Assembly (NCBI GenBank): GCA_028283505.1
Contig: JAPOFX010000004.1
Coordinates: forward strand, 48,124 to 112,123
Source of the DNA: Candidatus Poseidoniales archaeon
GTDB taxonomy: Archaea; Thermoplasmatota; Poseidoniia; Poseidoniales; Thalassarchaeaceae
Direction: 5' to 3'
DNA length: 64,000 nucleotides
In this document: one piece after another, positions 63,097-64,000 of the stretch
Layout: the number at the start of each line of letters is the position of its first letter
Numbering within the stretch: the first letter of the stretch is position 1
The notes under the pieces: generated by a model
What the model saw: the letters and a program-made list of their open reading frames with translations, nothing else
Databases searched by the model: none
Told to the model about the DNA's origin: nothing
Translations under genes and position numbers: made by a program

Positions 63097-64000
63097 GTGC
63101 TTGGGAGTTTGACAAACGGTGAGAAGACGAGTGCACTACTCATCACAGTGCTCATGATAGGCGTTCTAGGACTATTTACCAGCCCTGTATCATCGGAACA
63201 GATCGTAACCCCGCCAGACACCTATATCTCACAATTCGGCCCTGGTTTTGATGAGGTAGTGATCGCCTCAAGTTCAGATGGCTTGGATGAGCCAAGAGAC
63301 CTTGAATTTCATCCTGGCATTGGACGAAGTGATGAATTATGGGTCGTGAATCGTGCAGATGATAGTATGGTAATTCTTCATGAAACTGGTACTCTCGAAC
63401 AGACTAGTGAAGAACGTTTAGATGCATATCGAAATCATTTCATGGAAGAGGTAAGTGCCATAGCTTTTGGAGCTTATCACGATGAGTTTGACTATCAATT
63501 TGGGACTGCGCAGGAATCAAGAAATACGTACAATGGCGCGAGCGATCCGAATGATTTCATGGGACCCGCACTATGGCCTTCTTCACTGACTCATTTTGCA
63601 GTTGAGAATCAAAATGGTGAAAATGGACTCCTTGGAAGCCATATCGATATGTTGCACGAATCCCCATTAGGCATGGGAATTGCACATGATTATGACAACG
63701 TTTACTGGTATAACGATGGTTTTTACGGTGAATTAGTACGCTACGATTTTCAACAAGATCATGATACTGGAGAACACGACCACTCGGATGGCATAGTTCA
63801 TAGATATTCTGAAATTGAGTTAAGTCGCTTTTCTGGTGTACCAGGGCATATGATTCTTGATAAGGATACAGGAATTCTCTATATCTCAGACACAGGTGCA
63901 AATAGAGTTCTGTGGGTCAATACACGTGACACTACCACAACTTCAGTGGATATTTATGATGACCCGTCTCGAGTAGAGGATTTGGCTGAGTACATGGAAG
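63097..64000 (+). CDS. Secreted NHL/beta-propeller protein (3' end outside window)
   Basis: Open reading frame to the window end, read from GTG 63097 (or TTG 63109), with a signal peptide (SALLITVLMIGVLGLFTSPV, then SSEQ). The mature part has propeller-like strands: EPRDLEFHPG, DELWVVNRADDSMVIL, and later VPGHMILDKDTGILYISDTG, then ANRVLWVN, an NHL-repeat form. It also has a His/Asp-rich loop (HDTGEHDHSDG). Of 12 Arg codons, 8 are CGN and none is AGG, unlike the neighbouring genes. Function unknown; it may be a secreted lyase-like or binding propeller. Confidence 0.75.
   Translation, partial: MLGSLTNGEKTSALLITVLMIGVLGLFTSPVSSEQIVTPPDTYISQFGPGFDEVVIASSSDGLDEPRDLEFHPGIGRSDELWVVNRADDSMVILHETGTLEQTSEERLDAYRNHFMEEVSAIAFGAYHDEFDYQFGTAQESRNTYNGASDPNDFMGPALWPSSLTHFAVENQNGENGLLGSHIDMLHESPLGMGIAHDYDNVYWYNDGFYGELVRYDFQQDHDTGEHDHSDGIVHRYSEIELSRFSGVPGHMILDKDTGILYISDTGANRVLWVNTRDTTTTSVDIYDDPSRVEDLAEYME

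Noticed and set aside
1..64000. CRISPR array, insertion sequences, integrase or rRNA genes
   Set aside because: The window was scanned for regularly spaced repeats, transposase motifs and rRNA signatures. None was found; the only RNA gene recognised is tRNA-Leu.

Overview
The window is a gene-dense stretch of an archaeal chromosome. Archaeal informational genes are MCM helicase, family B DNA polymerase, a GINS-like protein, GatE, Pth2, Trm1, the archaeosine radical-SAM enzyme RaSEA, EF-1alpha, uS10, Spt5, and the stalk operon uL11-uL1-uL10(P0)-L12. They sit beside bacterial-type genes: AddAB, FtsZ, bleomycin-hydrolase-like PepC and L-threonine aldolase. Arginine is written mostly with AGA/AGG, and secreted proteins are acidic. 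This combination fits a marine planktonic euryarchaeon of the Marine Group II type (Poseidoniales). The lineage is an inference from gene content; no search was run.

Layout. 1-3300: the end of moaA, then trm1 and purM on the minus strand. 3412-11845: a branched-chain amino-acid ABC transporter operon with a composite binding lipoprotein, a single fused LivH-LivM permease, LivG and LivF. 11831-19012: a YqiA-like hydrolase and a PPC-domain protein (minus), then MCM, GatE, a DUF4430 protein, an ECF-type S component and Pth2 (plus). 19096-22049: an aquaporin-fold protein lacking NPA motifs, threonine aldolase and a secreted thioredoxin-like protein. 22122-30550: a translationally coupled AddB-AddA nuclease-helicase pair. 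30607-35339: an M20 peptidase, a coiled-coil protein, a hexapeptide acyltransferase-like protein and a UMF1-type MFS protein. 35384-39874: RaSEA, a small membrane protein, a heme-copper-oxidase-subunit-I-like protein without ligands, and a YchF-type GTPase. 39871-47302 (all minus): ftsZ, secE, spt5, rpl11, rpl1, rpl10, rpl12 and two unknowns, preceded by AK6-like kinase and CDP-alcohol phosphatidyltransferase genes. 47299-57940: a sialidase-like lipoprotein, BCAT, PolB, a PKD lipoprotein, EF-1alpha, uS10, PepC and GINS. 57965-58049: tRNA-Leu(CAA). 58053-64000: a HAD phosphatase, a P1B metal ATPase, a six-CxxC protein, a long coiled-coil protein and the start of a secreted beta-propeller gene.

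The most unusual material is a set of re-engineered versions of standard proteins. The first domain of the binding lipoprotein looks circularly permuted. LivH and LivM are one polypeptide with a long linker. Spt5 carries a degenerate Nudix domain, and the uL11 encoded just downstream lacks its N-terminal domain. A heme-copper oxidase subunit I homologue has lost nearly all cofactor ligands, and an aquaporin-fold protein has lost both NPA boxes. No CRISPR array, IS element, integrase or rRNA gene was seen, and no gene-free stretch exceeds about 250 bases.
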